Positions 1-9,822 of a stretch of 44,399 nucleotides of DNA are shown piece by piece. Numbering within the stretch: the stretch's first letter is position 1; each line of letters opens with the position of its first letter. The DNA is taken from NCBI GenBank assembly GCA_019116485.1, contig DXBO01000121.1, forward strand, positions 1 through 44,399, written 5' to 3'. Made by a program: the position numbers and the translations under genes. The notes under the pieces were generated by a model. That model saw only the letters and a program-made list of their open reading frames with translations. It searched no databases and had not been told where the DNA came from. The stretch comes from Candidatus Gemmiger excrementavium. GTDB lineage: Bacteria > Bacillota > Clostridia > Oscillospirales > Ruminococcaceae.

Positions 1-70
1 TTGTTCGGCACCTCCATTATCGGTTAATAAGCCTCCCTCGCGCTTACGGGCTGCCCCCGAAAAAGGGCAT
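1..70. other. Window edge, probable leader of an off-window minus-strand gene
   Basis: No gene is supported here. On the minus strand a GGAGGTG ribosome-binding-like motif lies 9 to 15 bases from the window edge, with spacing that would suit a start codon just outside the window. The plus strand has a short in-frame tail ending in TAA at 25-27, which is too short to call. Confidence 0.3.
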
Positions 71-122
71 AAAAAATAAACCCGCAAAAGAGGTGCTATC
101 ATAATAGCACAACCGCGGGTTT
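71..122 (-). terminator. Rho-independent terminator after addA
   Basis: The outer stem AAACCCGC/GCGGGTTT (78-85 with 115-122) encloses a second perfect stem, GTGCTAT/ATAGCAC (93-99 with 104-110). On the minus strand it is followed at once by a T-rich run. It closes the operon that ends with addA. Confidence 0.85.
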
Positions 123-168
123 AAGTCAAGCAGGGGAACGTGATTTTTTGCAGTTTTTCGCCCTGTTC

Positions 169-3100
169 TTACCTTTCTATAAGGGGCACGTCGATCTCCG
201 CTCCCAGGGTGAAGCTGTAGAGGGTCAGCTTGTTTACCGGCACCCCCAGCCGCAGCGCAAACGCCTGGCGGTACAGCCGCAGCTGGGCGGCGTATTCATT
301 CAGGTAGTATTGCACATCCCGGCTGGTGTCAGTCTTGTAGTCCAGTATCTCGGCGTGGTCATCAAAAACCAGCACCAGGTCAGCGATTCCCTGTACCAGC
401 ACTTCGGCATCGCAGTCCCCTGCCGCCGGGGTGATCTGTGCGGCGGGCAGCGCCGTGATGAAGGGTTCCTCCCGCAGAACCCGCCGTGCCAAACCAATGC
501 GCCGCCAGACCGCACTTTCGAAAAAGGGGCGCACCGCCTCCAGGTCCAGCTTTTCGGCCAGGGCGGGGTCCAGCAGCTGCAGGTCGATCTGCCGCTGCTT
601 TTCGGTTTTCAGGTCAGGGGCCGGGCCGCCGAAAGGCACGCTCTGCATAAATGCGTGGATGGCAGTGCCCCGCTCGGCGCCGGTCATACCGCTTTTCTGC
701 AAAAAGGCGGGGCGTTCCAGCGATACCGGGCGGGAACCATGGGTGACGGCGCTGACACTGACCTTGGCAGGGATTTCCCGCAGGGAGGCCCGTGGGTTTT
801 GCCAGGCAAAGGCTGTCTGCAACGCAGCCAGCAATTCCGGGTCCGGCTCGGCTGCCGGGCGGGGTGCCGGGGGCTGGGCCGGCGGGGGCGCTTCCCGCAG
901 GGAGACAGTCAGCGGTGTACGGGTGGGCCGGTGATGAGGCAGCAGCGCCGTGCGGGCCCACAGGGCGTCGCTTTCGGGGTGGAGCAGGGCCGCCGTCAGC
1001 AGCCACCCCGCCCAGCTGTTCATTCCCTGCATGGCCTGGGGGCCGGTGGCCTCTGCCGCGGCACAGAGAGCCGGGGTCTTGAGGGATGTTTCGGTCTTTT
1101 TCAGGGGAATGGTAATGATAAGGGCATCCTGAGCACGGGTCAGCGCCACATAGAGCACCCGCATTTCTTCGCTGAGGGTCTCGGTGCGGATGGCCTGGGC
1201 CAACGCCGCGTAGGGCATCGTCTTGTAGCGCTTGGCCCCCTGGCTACCCCGCAGCATGACCCCAACCCCCAGGCGGCTGTGGGTCAGCACCGGGCGAATG
1301 GCATCACTCTGGTTGAACTGGTGGGCCGTGTTGGCCACGAACACCACAGGGAATTCCAGTCCCTTGGACCGATGTACCGTCATGATGCTGACGCAGCCAG
1401 GCCGGGTCTGGCCCGTCGCGCTCTGGTTCAGCCCGCCCCCAGCGGAGGCAGCATCCATGGCACGGACCAGGGCGGACAGCCCGGCACGCCCCGCACCGGC
1501 GGCCCAGGCCACAAAGTTCTGCAGGTCCTCCCGGCAGCGGGCACCGTCCGGCATAGCCCCCACTGCGGCCAGGTAGCCGGTGCGGGCCAGCAGTTCTTCC
1601 AACAGACGGTCCACCGGCAGCGTGCGGGCCAGGCGCCGGTATTCAGCCAATGTCCGGGTAAAGGCAGCGAACCGCTGCTGCCCGCTGTACAGCACCGCGC
1701 CGTACAGGCTGCCCCGGGGGCATGCGTTGCGCAGTGCCACCAGATCGTCCGGCGTGTAGGGGAACATGGGGCTGAGCAGCACGGCGGCCAGCGGAATATC
1801 CTGGGCTGGGTTGTCAATGACCCGCAGCAGTGCCGCGAAGGGACGGATGTGGGGCTCGTCCAGCAGGTCGGCGGCGGTATCAGAAAAAACGGGCACCCCG
1901 GCTGTGCGCAGGGCCTGTTCATACACCGCAAAATCGGCACGTCCCCGCAGCAGAATGCAGAAGTCATCGTACCGGCAGGGGCGTGTCCCCTCTTTGCCGC
2001 GCACGGTAAAGCCCTGATCTACCATCCCGGTGATACGGCAAGCGATGGCGGCAGCGTCCCCGGCAACATCAGCGCCGTCCAGCACGTCAATCTCGCACAG
2101 ACCTGGGTAGTCCTCATCGTGGCGGCCTACCACCAACCGCTGGCCATCGCCATAGTCCACGCCGCCCAGTTCCCGGGAGAAGAACACCTCGAACAGATAG
2201 TTGATTCCCCCGATGACCCGGGGCGCACTGCGGAAATTGGCGTCCAGTGCCAGGGTGGCAGACCGGGGTACCGGCTGGGGGTAGGGCTGCCAGCGCTGTT
2301 GTTTGCCCAGAAACACCGACGGGTCGGCCTGGCGGAAGCGGTAGATGCTCTGTTTGATATCCCCCACAAAAAAGAGGTTGTCCCCTTCCGGGCGGGCCAG
2401 CGCAAAGTAGATGGCATCCTGCAGGGCGTTGGTGTCCTGGTATTCGTCCACCAGCACCGCCGCGTATCGGGCGCTGACTTTTTCACACAGCGGCGTCCGC
2501 CTGCCGTCCGGCCCGATGAGCAGGTCCAGGGTCAGGTGTTCATAGTCCGCGTAATCCAGCAACTTTTCTTCACACCGGGCAGCGAAGCAGGCGTCGGCCA
2601 GCTGCCCGGCCGCCCGTACCAGCGCAGCCACCAGCGGGGCGGCCCGGCGGCGGTCCGCCTGATATTCCTCGGCAGTGCAGAGCAGGAACTCGGTGCGCAG
2701 CCCCGCCACCTGCTTTTTGGCCCGGTCCCGCAGCTCGCTGGCTGCAAAGGCCGCCGGGTTGGCGTCCTTGCCGCCTTTGACCCGACCCGCTTTGCGCCAG
2801 CTGCCGGCCAGTTCCTCCAAGGCTCCCAGCGCAGCGTCCCAATCATGCTTTTGCAGTGTCTGGCAAAGCCATTCCACCCTGTCGGCATCTTCTTGCAATA
2901 CTGCCGTGTAGGCGGCATCGGCAGCGTCGTCCCGGGCAGCGATGCGGGCACCTGCCTCCAGCAATTCTTTGGCACCCTGTGCACGGGCCAGAGCGATGCG
3001 CAGCAAATCGCGCCCCCAAGGCGTGTCCTGCGGGGGCACGTCGCCCTGCCACAGAGCGGCAAACTCTTGCAGCGCCCGGGCCGGATGAGGCAGCGCCCGG

Positions 3101-3651
3101 CTGAAATGATACAGTTCCCGCACGGCACGGCCCGCGGTCTGGTCTGTGCGGCCCCGGTCATACAAATCCGCAAAAGCACGGAAATCCGGGTCGGTGTAGG
3201 CGGTCTCCAGCACATCGGCCAGGGTCTCCTCCTCGATGCGGGCCAGCTCGGCCTCCTCACCGGTCTCAAAGTCCGGGGGAATGTCCAGCGCGGCAAAATG
3301 CTGCTGCACAAAGTGCAGGCAAAAGGCGTCCACCGTGCCGATGGAAGCCCGCTGCAACAGCAGTTGCTGGCGGCGCAGGCGCACATCATCCGGGTGAGCG
3401 CGGACTTCCTCGGCCAGGCGGGCAGAGATATCAGCCCGCAGTTTGGCCGCCGCCGCGTTGGTAAAGGTCATAATCAGCAAACTGTCTGCTTCCACAGGAT
3501 GCTTCGGGTCGGTGATGAGCCCCACCACCCGTTCCACCAGCACCCGGGTCTTGCCGGAACCGGCGGCTGCCGAAACCAGCAGACTGCCGCCCCGGGCGCT
3601 GATGGCGGCTGCCTGGGCGGGAGTAAATCGGATTTTGGGGGATTCGGGCAT
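169..3651 (-). CDS. addA: ATP-dependent helicase/nuclease subunit A (AddA)
   Basis: AddA is the UvrD-like 3'-5' helicase and nuclease half of AddAB, the Firmicutes counterpart of RecBCD that resects double-strand breaks for recombination. The 1160-aa product is near the usual length. The Walker A motif AAAGSGKT is near residues 28-35, the Walker B stretch reads VDEYQDTN, motif V is TVHRSKGLEFPVV, and motif VI is LYVALTRAQD. A C-terminal PD-(D/E)XK nuclease reads GIADLVLV...EILDYKTD. ATG at 3651 follows an AAGGAG-like site. It lies 12 nt behind addB and is surely co-transcribed with it. A terminator follows. Confidence 0.97.
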   Translation of the reverse strand: MPESPKIRFTPAQAAAISARGGSLLVSAAAGSGKTRVLVERVVGLITDPKHPVEADSLLIMTFTNAAAAKLRADISARLAEEVRAHPDDVRLRRQQLLLQRASIGTVDAFCLHFVQQHFAALDIPPDFETGEEAELARIEEETLADVLETAYTDPDFRAFADLYDRGRTDQTAGRAVRELYHFSRALPHPARALQEFAALWQGDVPPQDTPWGRDLLRIALARAQGAKELLEAGARIAARDDAADAAYTAVLQEDADRVEWLCQTLQKHDWDAALGALEELAGSWRKAGRVKGGKDANPAAFAASELRDRAKKQVAGLRTEFLLCTAEEYQADRRRAAPLVAALVRAAGQLADACFAARCEEKLLDYADYEHLTLDLLIGPDGRRTPLCEKVSARYAAVLVDEYQDTNALQDAIYFALARPEGDNLFFVGDIKQSIYRFRQADPSVFLGKQQRWQPYPQPVPRSATLALDANFRSAPRVIGGINYLFEVFFSRELGGVDYGDGQRLVVGRHDEDYPGLCEIDVLDGADVAGDAAAIACRITGMVDQGFTVRGKEGTRPCRYDDFCILLRGRADFAVYEQALRTAGVPVFSDTAADLLDEPHIRPFAALLRVIDNPAQDIPLAAVLLSPMFPYTPDDLVALRNACPRGSLYGAVLYSGQQRFAAFTRTLAEYRRLARTLPVDRLLEELLARTGYLAAVGAMPDGARCREDLQNFVAWAAGAGRAGLSALVRAMDAASAGGGLNQSATGQTRPGCVSIMTVHRSKGLEFPVVFVANTAHQFNQSDAIRPVLTHSRLGVGVMLRGSQGAKRYKTMPYAALAQAIRTETLSEEMRVLYVALTRAQDALIITIPLKKTETSLKTPALCAAAEATGPQAMQGMNSWAGWLLTAALLHPESDALWARTALLPHHRPTRTPLTVSLREAPPPAQPPAPRPAAEPDPELLAALQTAFAWQNPRASLREIPAKVSVSAVTHGSRPVSLERPAFLQKSGMTGAERGTAIHAFMQSVPFGGPAPDLKTEKQRQIDLQLLDPALAEKLDLEAVRPFFESAVWRRIGLARRVLREEPFITALPAAQITPAAGDCDAEVLVQGIADLVLVFDDHAEILDYKTDTSRDVQYYLNEYAAQLRLYRQAFALRLGVPVNKLTLYSFTLGAEIDVPLIER

Positions 3652-3663
3652 GGTCTTCTCCTT

Positions 3664-6600
3664 TTATTCTTCCTCAAAGGGATCGGCGGGTGCTTCCACT
3701 GTGCGCTCATTCTCGCCGTCCTGGTGATGGCAGGCGATGCGGAAATCGCAATAGGCGCAGGGGCTGCGCCCACCGTTGCACAGGGGGCGGGCGTCGATAT
3801 CGCCGGCATAGAGGTTCCTGGCCATCTGCACCAGCAAGCCGTCCAGATGGTCCCGGATGCGGGCCAGTTTTTTCTCGTCGGCCAGGCGGCTTTTTCCGTT
3901 GGTGATACGGCCGGTCTTGGCGTGAAAGTTGAGGGGCACGAACCGCCCGGTGGAACGGGTGTCCATGGCAGTGTACACGCTCTCGTTGTCCAGAAGCAAG
4001 CCGTTGAGGGGGTAGGCGGCGCCGTCTTGCTCCGGCGGTGCCGCAGCTTCGGCGCGGGAAACGCTTTCCGGCGCCGGGTCGGCCAGCAGGTACTCCACCC
4101 CTGCGGCTGCCGCCCCGGGGAATTGCCCGCCGCCGTTGCGCTCCAGTGTGAAGAGATACAGCAGCATCTGGCAGTCCAGCCCGCAGTAGACCTCCTTGAG
4201 CTGAAAATCCTTGCCGCCGGTCTTGTAGTCCACCACCCGCAGGTAAGTGCGTTCCCCCAGGGGCATGGCATCCACCCGGTCCACCGTGCCCACGATGCGC
4301 ACGGTATGCCCCAGGCCGTCCTCCAGTTCCACCGGGTCGATGCGGGGTGCGTCGGGGTCGTCGCCGAGGCGATCATCAATGCGCAGTTCAAACGCCGCCG
4401 GCTGGAAGCCGGACTGGCGCAGGTCCTGCTGGATGAACCCCAGCAGCCCCACCAGGTTGCGGCGGATGCGCTGAATCAGGTATTCCATGCGCACGGTAGC
4501 ACCGGGCAGGTTTTCCTGCACATATTCCTGCACCAGGGCATCTACCAGGGTTTCGATTTCTGCCCCGCTCAGGTCCCGGAAACCCTCGCCCTGGCGGCTG
4601 AGGGCCTGTTCCAGCACCCAGTGAGTCAGCGTACCGCTGATGTTGGGGGCCAGTTCGGCTTTCTGGCGGGGAGCGGCCCGCAGCACAAACTGCATAAAAT
4701 AACCGAAGGGGCAGGTCTGGTATTTTTCAAACCGGGTGGGACTGATGCGCAGGTGTACCCCCAGCAGCTTTTCCAGTTCAGCGGTGTCCCGCAGGGTGTC
4801 GGGCGCCCCTGCCCGGGCTCTTACTACCGCTTCGTAACCAGGCGCGGCATGAGGCGTGCCCTCCGCAGCCTGCAGCGCGGCCTCCAGGGCGGCCCCAGCG
4901 GCCTCCTGCCCGGGCTGCTGGCTCACCGGCCCCAGCATATCCAGGGCGGCAGCCGGGGTGGCTGCCAGGGCGGCTGTATCCGGTGCGGCAAAAGGCACTT
5001 TCAGCAACGTGCGCACAGCGGCCAGCGCCGCGGTGGCAGGGGCAGTATCCTCGCTGTGGGCGGCACCGGGCCAGCTGAGCCAGAGGAAGGACCGGGCCAC
5101 CGTCAGGGCTTTGTAAAAACAGATACCCTCCCGCAGCATCCTGTTTTCGAAACAATCGGGCAGTTCCGCCCCCTGGCGGATCATGGCGTCCCGGTCTGCG
5201 TGGGTCAGCAGTCCCTGGTCGCCGGGAGTCTGGGGAAACTCCCCTTCCACCAGACCCACCACAAAGACCGCGTCGGTCTCCGGCAGGCGCATACGGCCCG
5301 CCGTGGTCAGCGTGACGCTGTCCAGGCTTTGGGGGATATGCCCCATATCGGTGGTGCGCAGCAGCAGCGTGAACAGTTCGGCGTAATCTGCCGGGGGGAT
5401 TTCCCCTTCCCCCAGCAGCTCGGCCAGTTTGTTCAGCAATCCCATGACCACGTTCCACTCCCGCAGGGCCTCGTCGGCCTCGGGCAGACGGCCCTGGTCA
5501 CGCAGCGTTGCGGCCAGCCCATTGAGAGATTTTTCCGCCCCCAGAGATTGCAGGAACAGGTAGATCTGTTTGGTCAGCCCGGCGGCGTCGGCATGGCGGG
5601 CGCGGGCCAGAAATTTCTGGGCACGCTCCACCACAAATTGCCGGGCGGCATCGGCTTTTTTCCGCAGTTCCGCGTCCTCGGGGCGTTCCGGCCCGGCATA
5701 CCCGGCGGCACTGCGAGTAAAGGTCTCCCGCCAATCGGCGGCCTTGAGCGGCCAGGTATAGGCGTAATTTTCCAGGGCGGTCTGCTGTTCTTCGGGCAGG
5801 TCCACCAGCCCGGTCTTGAGCAGGCGCAGTACCGCCCGGCTGGACAGCCCGCCCCGGGCCAGGTCCAGCGCAGCGTGCACAGCCCGGGCAGAGGCGGTGT
5901 GTTCCGGGGTGGTGGCCTCGTCACAGAACAGCGGGATATTCTGCAGCCGGAATTCATAGCGTATGGCCGGCAGATACTGGGCTGTGTCCCGGCAGACCAC
6001 CGCCATGCGGTGGTAGGGGGTGCCGGCCCGGGCCCGGGCGGCAATCTGGGCCGCTACAGCCTTGGCCTCGGCCTGGCGGCTGGCCGCCCCATGGCAGACG
6101 ATAGCCGGTGTCCCGGGGGACACCGTGCACTGGGGGGTGTAGGTAGGGTCGGCCAGCAGCAGGTTCAGTTCCGCCAGCACCGGGGCGTCCCGGTGGCGCA
6201 GGTCATCGGTGAGGGTCTCGGTGCGGGTGGGCACCCCGGCGTCGGCTGCCATCCGTTTGAGGCTGGCCACCACCGCCTTGCTGCCGCTGAACAGACCCAG
6301 GCCTCCGTCCCGGTCCTGTTCCCCGTCACAGCACAGGCAGACCGTCACGTCGGCTACCGGCAGCATAGCCGCTAACAGTGCCCGCTTGGGTGCGTTGAAG
6401 GTATCAAATTCGTCAATGTACACGGCAGCCCCGGCAAAAAAAGCCGCGTCCACCCGCTGGGCGGCCAGCTGCTGCCGGTCTCCGGGGTCCATGGCGGTCC
6501 GGGCCAGCAGCGCCTCATAGGCGGCGTAGATCAGCGAAAGCTCACTGAGTTTTTCCCGGTCCGCCCCGGGGGCCAGGGCATAGTCTGCCAGGGCCTGGGG

Positions 6601-6996
6601 CGTGATGCCGGCACTTTTCAGTTCCTCGATGGTCTGAGCGGCTTTTTCGCAGAACGCCGCAGAACGGCGCTGGCGGTTGTAGTAGACCACCTGGTCCAGC
6701 AGCGCATCCACAGCCCGGCGCACCAGCAGTGCCCGGCCCGCCTCGTCCAGGGTGCGCACCGCCGCACCGCCGTACCGGCGCAGCAGCGTTTCGGCCAGAG
6801 AAGTGAAGGAGTAACTCTCTACATAGGCCGAAAGACTGTCCCCCAGGGTGCGGTAAAGCAGCCCCTCGGTGGAGGAGGTGAACTGTTCCGGTACAATGAG
6901 CAGACTGCGCGCTCCCCGCTGGGCGCGGGCGCGCAGTTCGGCCAACAGGCGGCGGGATTTTCCGCTGCCCGAAGGGCCCAGGAGCAGATGCAGCAT
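3664..6996 (-). CDS. addB: ATP-dependent helicase/nuclease subunit B (AddB)
   Basis: AddB is the second subunit of the AddAB recombination nuclease. It carries an inactive helicase fold, a Chi-recognition region and a second nuclease domain. The 1110-aa product begins with the nucleotide-binding loop GPSGSGKS at residues 7-14. The C-terminal nuclease shows RVVDYKTGGK. The four cysteines that bind the iron-sulphur cluster are visible: one in YQTCPFGYF, upstream of the nuclease core, and three in SPCAYC...ACHH near the C-terminus. The gene lies 12 nt upstream of addA and 78 nt downstream of spoIIR. A terminator-like hairpin separates it from spoIIR. Confidence 0.96.
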   Translation of the reverse strand: MLHLLLGPSGSGKSRRLLAELRARAQRGARSLLIVPEQFTSSTEGLLYRTLGDSLSAYVESYSFTSLAETLLRRYGGAAVRTLDEAGRALLVRRAVDALLDQVVYYNRQRRSAAFCEKAAQTIEELKSAGITPQALADYALAPGADREKLSELSLIYAAYEALLARTAMDPGDRQQLAAQRVDAAFFAGAAVYIDEFDTFNAPKRALLAAMLPVADVTVCLCCDGEQDRDGGLGLFSGSKAVVASLKRMAADAGVPTRTETLTDDLRHRDAPVLAELNLLLADPTYTPQCTVSPGTPAIVCHGAASRQAEAKAVAAQIAARARAGTPYHRMAVVCRDTAQYLPAIRYEFRLQNIPLFCDEATTPEHTASARAVHAALDLARGGLSSRAVLRLLKTGLVDLPEEQQTALENYAYTWPLKAADWRETFTRSAAGYAGPERPEDAELRKKADAARQFVVERAQKFLARARHADAAGLTKQIYLFLQSLGAEKSLNGLAATLRDQGRLPEADEALREWNVVMGLLNKLAELLGEGEIPPADYAELFTLLLRTTDMGHIPQSLDSVTLTTAGRMRLPETDAVFVVGLVEGEFPQTPGDQGLLTHADRDAMIRQGAELPDCFENRMLREGICFYKALTVARSFLWLSWPGAAHSEDTAPATAALAAVRTLLKVPFAAPDTAALAATPAAALDMLGPVSQQPGQEAAGAALEAALQAAEGTPHAAPGYEAVVRARAGAPDTLRDTAELEKLLGVHLRISPTRFEKYQTCPFGYFMQFVLRAAPRQKAELAPNISGTLTHWVLEQALSRQGEGFRDLSGAEIETLVDALVQEYVQENLPGATVRMEYLIQRIRRNLVGLLGFIQQDLRQSGFQPAAFELRIDDRLGDDPDAPRIDPVELEDGLGHTVRIVGTVDRVDAMPLGERTYLRVVDYKTGGKDFQLKEVYCGLDCQMLLYLFTLERNGGGQFPGAAAAGVEYLLADPAPESVSRAEAAAPPEQDGAAYPLNGLLLDNESVYTAMDTRSTGRFVPLNFHAKTGRITNGKSRLADEKKLARIRDHLDGLLVQMARNLYAGDIDARPLCNGGRSPCAYCDFRIACHHQDGENERTVEAPADPFEEE

Positions 6997-7020
6997 AGAG
7001 ACCTTCCCTTTCCCGGTTTC

Positions 7021-7065
7021 AAAAATACGGAAGAGAAAAGGGGGGTGTTTCCCCTTCTCTCTTCC
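7021..7065 (-). terminator. Terminator-like hairpin between spoIIR and addB
   Basis: A 15-bp stem with one mismatch (7029-7043 with 7051-7065) and a 7-nt loop is followed on the minus strand by five T. It may attenuate transcription from the upstream genes into addBA. I see no separate promoter for addB in the 32 nt that remain. Confidence 0.55.
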
Positions 7066-7074
7066 GGCAGATCG

Positions 7075-7656
7075 TCATCGGCCCCGCCATGCGTCCAGCA
7101 AGGCAAAGCGCACTTCATACCGCCCGAACACCAGCTGGTTTTCGGCCTCGGTGGGATATTCAGCGGCAGCGCCCGCCACGCACAGCGAGGGGTACAGCAC
7201 GCAGAACCAGTTATGCCCCTGGGCCGCCCCCAGTTCCACCCGCAGCGCTGTGTAGGCACCGCCGGGCAATGCAAAGGTACCGTAGTCCCGCGCCGCAAAG
7301 TCGAAAGTTTCCAGCCGCACAGCTGCGTTCTGGATACTGTGAGCCCGGCGCAGCGCCTGGTTGGCGGCATAACGCAAAGCCGGCAGAGACCGGCGCAGGG
7401 CTGCGACAGCCTGGTCGGGTGTTTCGGCAGCGCGGACACTGTCCGGCAGAGCGGCCAGGATGGCGTCCCGCACCTGCAGTTTGAGCAGCTGATCCTCCAC
7501 TGTATCGCTGTTGGCCAGCACATGCAGGCGTATGGTATCGGCCCGGACCCGGGCCGCCACCTGTTCCCGCCGGGCAGCGGCAAAAGTAAGTACCACGCTG
7601 AGGATCAGGGCCATACCCACGCCCAGTTCCAGTACCCGTCGTTTACGTTGTGTCAT
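7075..7656 (-). CDS. spoIIR: Stage II sporulation protein R (SpoIIR)
   Basis: SpoIIR is the forespore-made, exported signal that triggers SpoIIGA to process pro-sigma-E in the mother cell. The 193-aa protein has an N-terminal signal/transmembrane segment (about residues 9-27) and the family hallmarks IRLHVLANSD, LKLQVRDAIL, YGTFALPGGAYTALRV and NWFCVLYPSLC. ATG at 7656 follows GGGAGAGAGG. It sits 45 nt after ispE and before addBA, so a compartment-specific gene is placed in a housekeeping run. A forespore promoter is expected for the family, but I did not find a convincing one in the 45-nt gap. Confidence 0.95.
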   Translation of the reverse strand: MTQRKRRVLELGVGMALILSVVLTFAAARREQVAARVRADTIRLHVLANSDTVEDQLLKLQVRDAILAALPDSVRAAETPDQAVAALRRSLPALRYAANQALRRAHSIQNAAVRLETFDFAARDYGTFALPGGAYTALRVELGAAQGHNWFCVLYPSLCVAGAAAEYPTEAENQLVFGRYEVRFALLDAWRGR

Positions 7657-7701
7657 CGTCCTCTCTCCCTTCGCTGGGAGTATGGGCCGATGTTTCCCTG
7701 T

Positions 7702-8610
7702 TCAAACCGACGGCTGGGCAGATTTTTTCATGGGGCGGCGCACCGTAACCCGGGGCCCGCCCCGGGTGGGACGGCAGAGATAGGCCTGCTTGTACCCGCC
7801 TTTAAGGGCCGCCAAAGCCGTCCGGGCCTTTTGCTCCTCGTCAAAGACGCCGAACACTGCCGCGCCGCTGCCTGTCATCTGGGCGGTCAGGGCGCCGTTT
7901 TCCCGCAGCAGGGCGCAGATGGCGGGCGTTTCCACCGCGCCGGAACAGTGTTCCAGGGCATTGCCCGCCGCAGCGCAGACAGCCTGCAGGTCCCCGGCCC
8001 GCACAGCCTGTTCCTGGGCTTCGCAGTCGGGATGGAACGGACTGCCCATGGTATCGTACCGGGCAAAGGCTTCCGGCGTGGAAACGCCCACACTGGGCAT
8101 AGCCACCACAAACCAGCAATCCGGGCAGGGCGGCAACGCCTTCATCAGATCACCCACACCCCGCACCCGGCAGGTGCCTCCCAGCAGGGCAAAGGGTACA
8201 TCCGCCCCGATGCCTGCGCCAATGGCGCACAGTTCGCTCATGGACAGCCGGGCGTCGTACAGGTCATTGAGGCCCACCAGCACACCGGCGGCGTCGGCAC
8301 TGCCGCCCGCCATGCCGGCGCGCACCGGCACCCGCTTGTGAATGGTCATATCCACACCGGCCAGCAGCCCCGTATAGTGGAAAAAAGCCAGCGCCGCCTT
8401 GATGGCGGTATTTTTGTCGTTGACCGGCACAAAGCTGCCGGGCAGCGTCAGGCTCAGGCCCTCGCTGCGGCGCAGAGTGATCTTTTCGTACAGGTCGATG
8501 GTCTGCATGACCATGTCCAGGTCGTGGTAACCGTTGGGCAAGGTGCCCACCACGTCCAGCGAAAGGTTCAGCTTGGCGGGGGCCAGCACGGTGACGGATT
8601 TTTTCAGCAT
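7702..8610 (-). CDS. ispE: 4-diphosphocytidyl-2-C-methyl-D-erythritol kinase
   Basis: IspE phosphorylates CDP-methylerythritol in the MEP (non-mevalonate) isoprenoid pathway. The 302-aa GHMP kinase has the N-terminal substrate stretch APAKLNLSLDV, the ATP loop PVRAGMAGGSADAAGVL (near residue 90) and the C-terminal MTGSGAAVFGVF motif. ATG at 8610 follows a GGGAAGGG ribosome site. It lies 33 nt after the aminotransferase gene and 45 nt before spoIIR. Proximity of ispE to sporulation genes is common in Firmicutes. Confidence 0.95.
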   Translation of the reverse strand: MLKKSVTVLAPAKLNLSLDVVGTLPNGYHDLDMVMQTIDLYEKITLRRSEGLSLTLPGSFVPVNDKNTAIKAALAFFHYTGLLAGVDMTIHKRVPVRAGMAGGSADAAGVLVGLNDLYDARLSMSELCAIGAGIGADVPFALLGGTCRVRGVGDLMKALPPCPDCWFVVAMPSVGVSTPEAFARYDTMGSPFHPDCEAQEQAVRAGDLQAVCAAAGNALEHCSGAVETPAICALLRENGALTAQMTGSGAAVFGVFDEEQKARTALAALKGGYKQAYLCRPTRGGPRVTVRRPMKKSAQPSV

Positions 8611-8643
8611 ACGAATCCCTTCCCTGTGTATTGTTACGGCGGG

Positions 8644-9822
8644 TTACGCCTTGTGCCAGCCATTCTCCCGCAAAAAGGCACGGATGCGCTCCATGGCCGT
8701 CTGCAGATGGTCCAGACTGTAGGCATAGCTGATACGGGCATACCCTTCGCCGGAGGCCCCGAAAGCACTGCCGGGAATGATGGCCACTTCCTTTTCCCGC
8801 AGCAGACGCTCGCAGAATTCCTCACTGGACAGGCCGCTGACCTGAATGGAGGGGAATACATAGAACGCCCCTTTGGGTTCAAAGCAGGTCAGCCCCATAT
8901 CGTTAAGGGTCTTGACCAGATAGCGGCGGCGGCGGTTGTACTCATCCCGCATGACCTCGATCTGGTCATCGCACTGGCGCAGCGCCGTGATGGCGGCATA
9001 CTGGCTGGTGGTGGGGGCGCTCATGATGCAGCTCTGGTGAATCTTGGTCATCACCGAGATAACGGGTTCGGGGCCCACCGCATAGCCCAGGCGCCAGCCG
9101 GTCATGGCATAGGACTTGGAAAAGCCGTTGACCACGATGGTGCGCTCGGCCATACCAGGCAGCGAAGCGATGGATTTATGGCGCTGTGTGCCGTAGGTCA
9201 GTTCCGAATAAATTTCGTCGGACAGGACCATGACATCGTGCCGGCGCAGCACCTCAGCCACCGCCTGCAGGTCCTTTTCTTCCATGACCGCGCCGGTGGG
9301 GTTGTTGGGGTACGGGAACACCACCAGTTTGGTGCGGGGGGTAATGGCCGCCTCCAGCTGGGCGGCAGTCAGGCGGAACTCGTCTTCGGCCCGGGTGGCG
9401 ATAGGCACCGGCACGCCGCCGGTAAGCTGGGTGATGGGTTCGTAACAGACAAAGCAGGGTTCCGGGATGATGACTTCGTCGCCGGGCCGGACCAGGGCAC
9501 GGATGGCCAGGTCGATGGCCTCACTGCCGCCCACCGTGACCAGCACCTGGGGCACCTGGTAATGCAGGTCAAACCGGCGGGCCAGGTAGGTGCATATCTC
9601 GGCCCGCAGTTCCTTCAGCCCCGCGTTGGCCGTGTACTTGGTGCGGCCCTGTTCCAGGCTGCGGATTCCCGCATCCCGCACGCTCCAGGGGGTCTTGAAG
9701 TCCGGCTCCCCCACGCCCAGGGCGATGCAGTGGGGCATATCAGTAGCCATGTCAAAAAACTTGCGGATACCGGAGGGACGCATTGCCTTGGCGGCAGGCG
9801 CAAGCAGTTCGTTATAATTCAT
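8644..9822 (-). CDS. Class I/II PLP-dependent aminotransferase (aspartate/aromatic type)
   Basis: This fold-type I aminotransferase transfers amino groups with pyridoxal phosphate. The 392-aa protein shows GVGEPDFKTP near the N-terminus, the PYPNNPTGAV stretch, and the Schiff-base lysine in GFSKSYAMTGWRLGY (about K236). The exact substrate is not readable, and PatA/AspC-like annotation is typical. The ATG at 9822 overlaps the stop of the upstream lrp gene as TGATG, which suggests translational coupling. An in-frame GTG 15 nt earlier (9837) is possible, but the protein from 9822 matches the usual family N-terminus. A local Lrp regulator suggests amino-acid-responsive control. Confidence 0.9.
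   Translation of the reverse strand: MNYNELLAPAAKAMRPSGIRKFFDMATDMPHCIALGVGEPDFKTPWSVRDAGIRSLEQGRTKYTANAGLKELRAEICTYLARRFDLHYQVPQVLVTVGGSEAIDLAIRALVRPGDEVIIPEPCFVCYEPITQLTGGVPVPIATRAEDEFRLTAAQLEAAITPRTKLVVFPYPNNPTGAVMEEKDLQAVAEVLRRHDVMVLSDEIYSELTYGTQRHKSIASLPGMAERTIVVNGFSKSYAMTGWRLGYAVGPEPVISVMTKIHQSCIMSAPTTSQYAAITALRQCDDQIEVMRDEYNRRRRYLVKTLNDMGLTCFEPKGAFYVFPSIQVSGLSSEEFCERLLREKEVAIIPGSAFGASGEGYARISYAYSLDHLQTAMERIRAFLRENGWHKA

Noticed and set aside
1-27. Possible C-terminal tail of a plus-strand gene ending in TAA
   Set aside because: Only eight codons are visible and the context favours a minus-strand leader, so it cannot be supported.
148-6375. A plus-strand open frame of over 2000 codons opposite addA and addB
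   Set aside because: It is fully antisense to two well-supported genes, has no recognisable domain and has the His/Gly/Gln/Arg-rich composition typical of the shadow of GC-rich genes.
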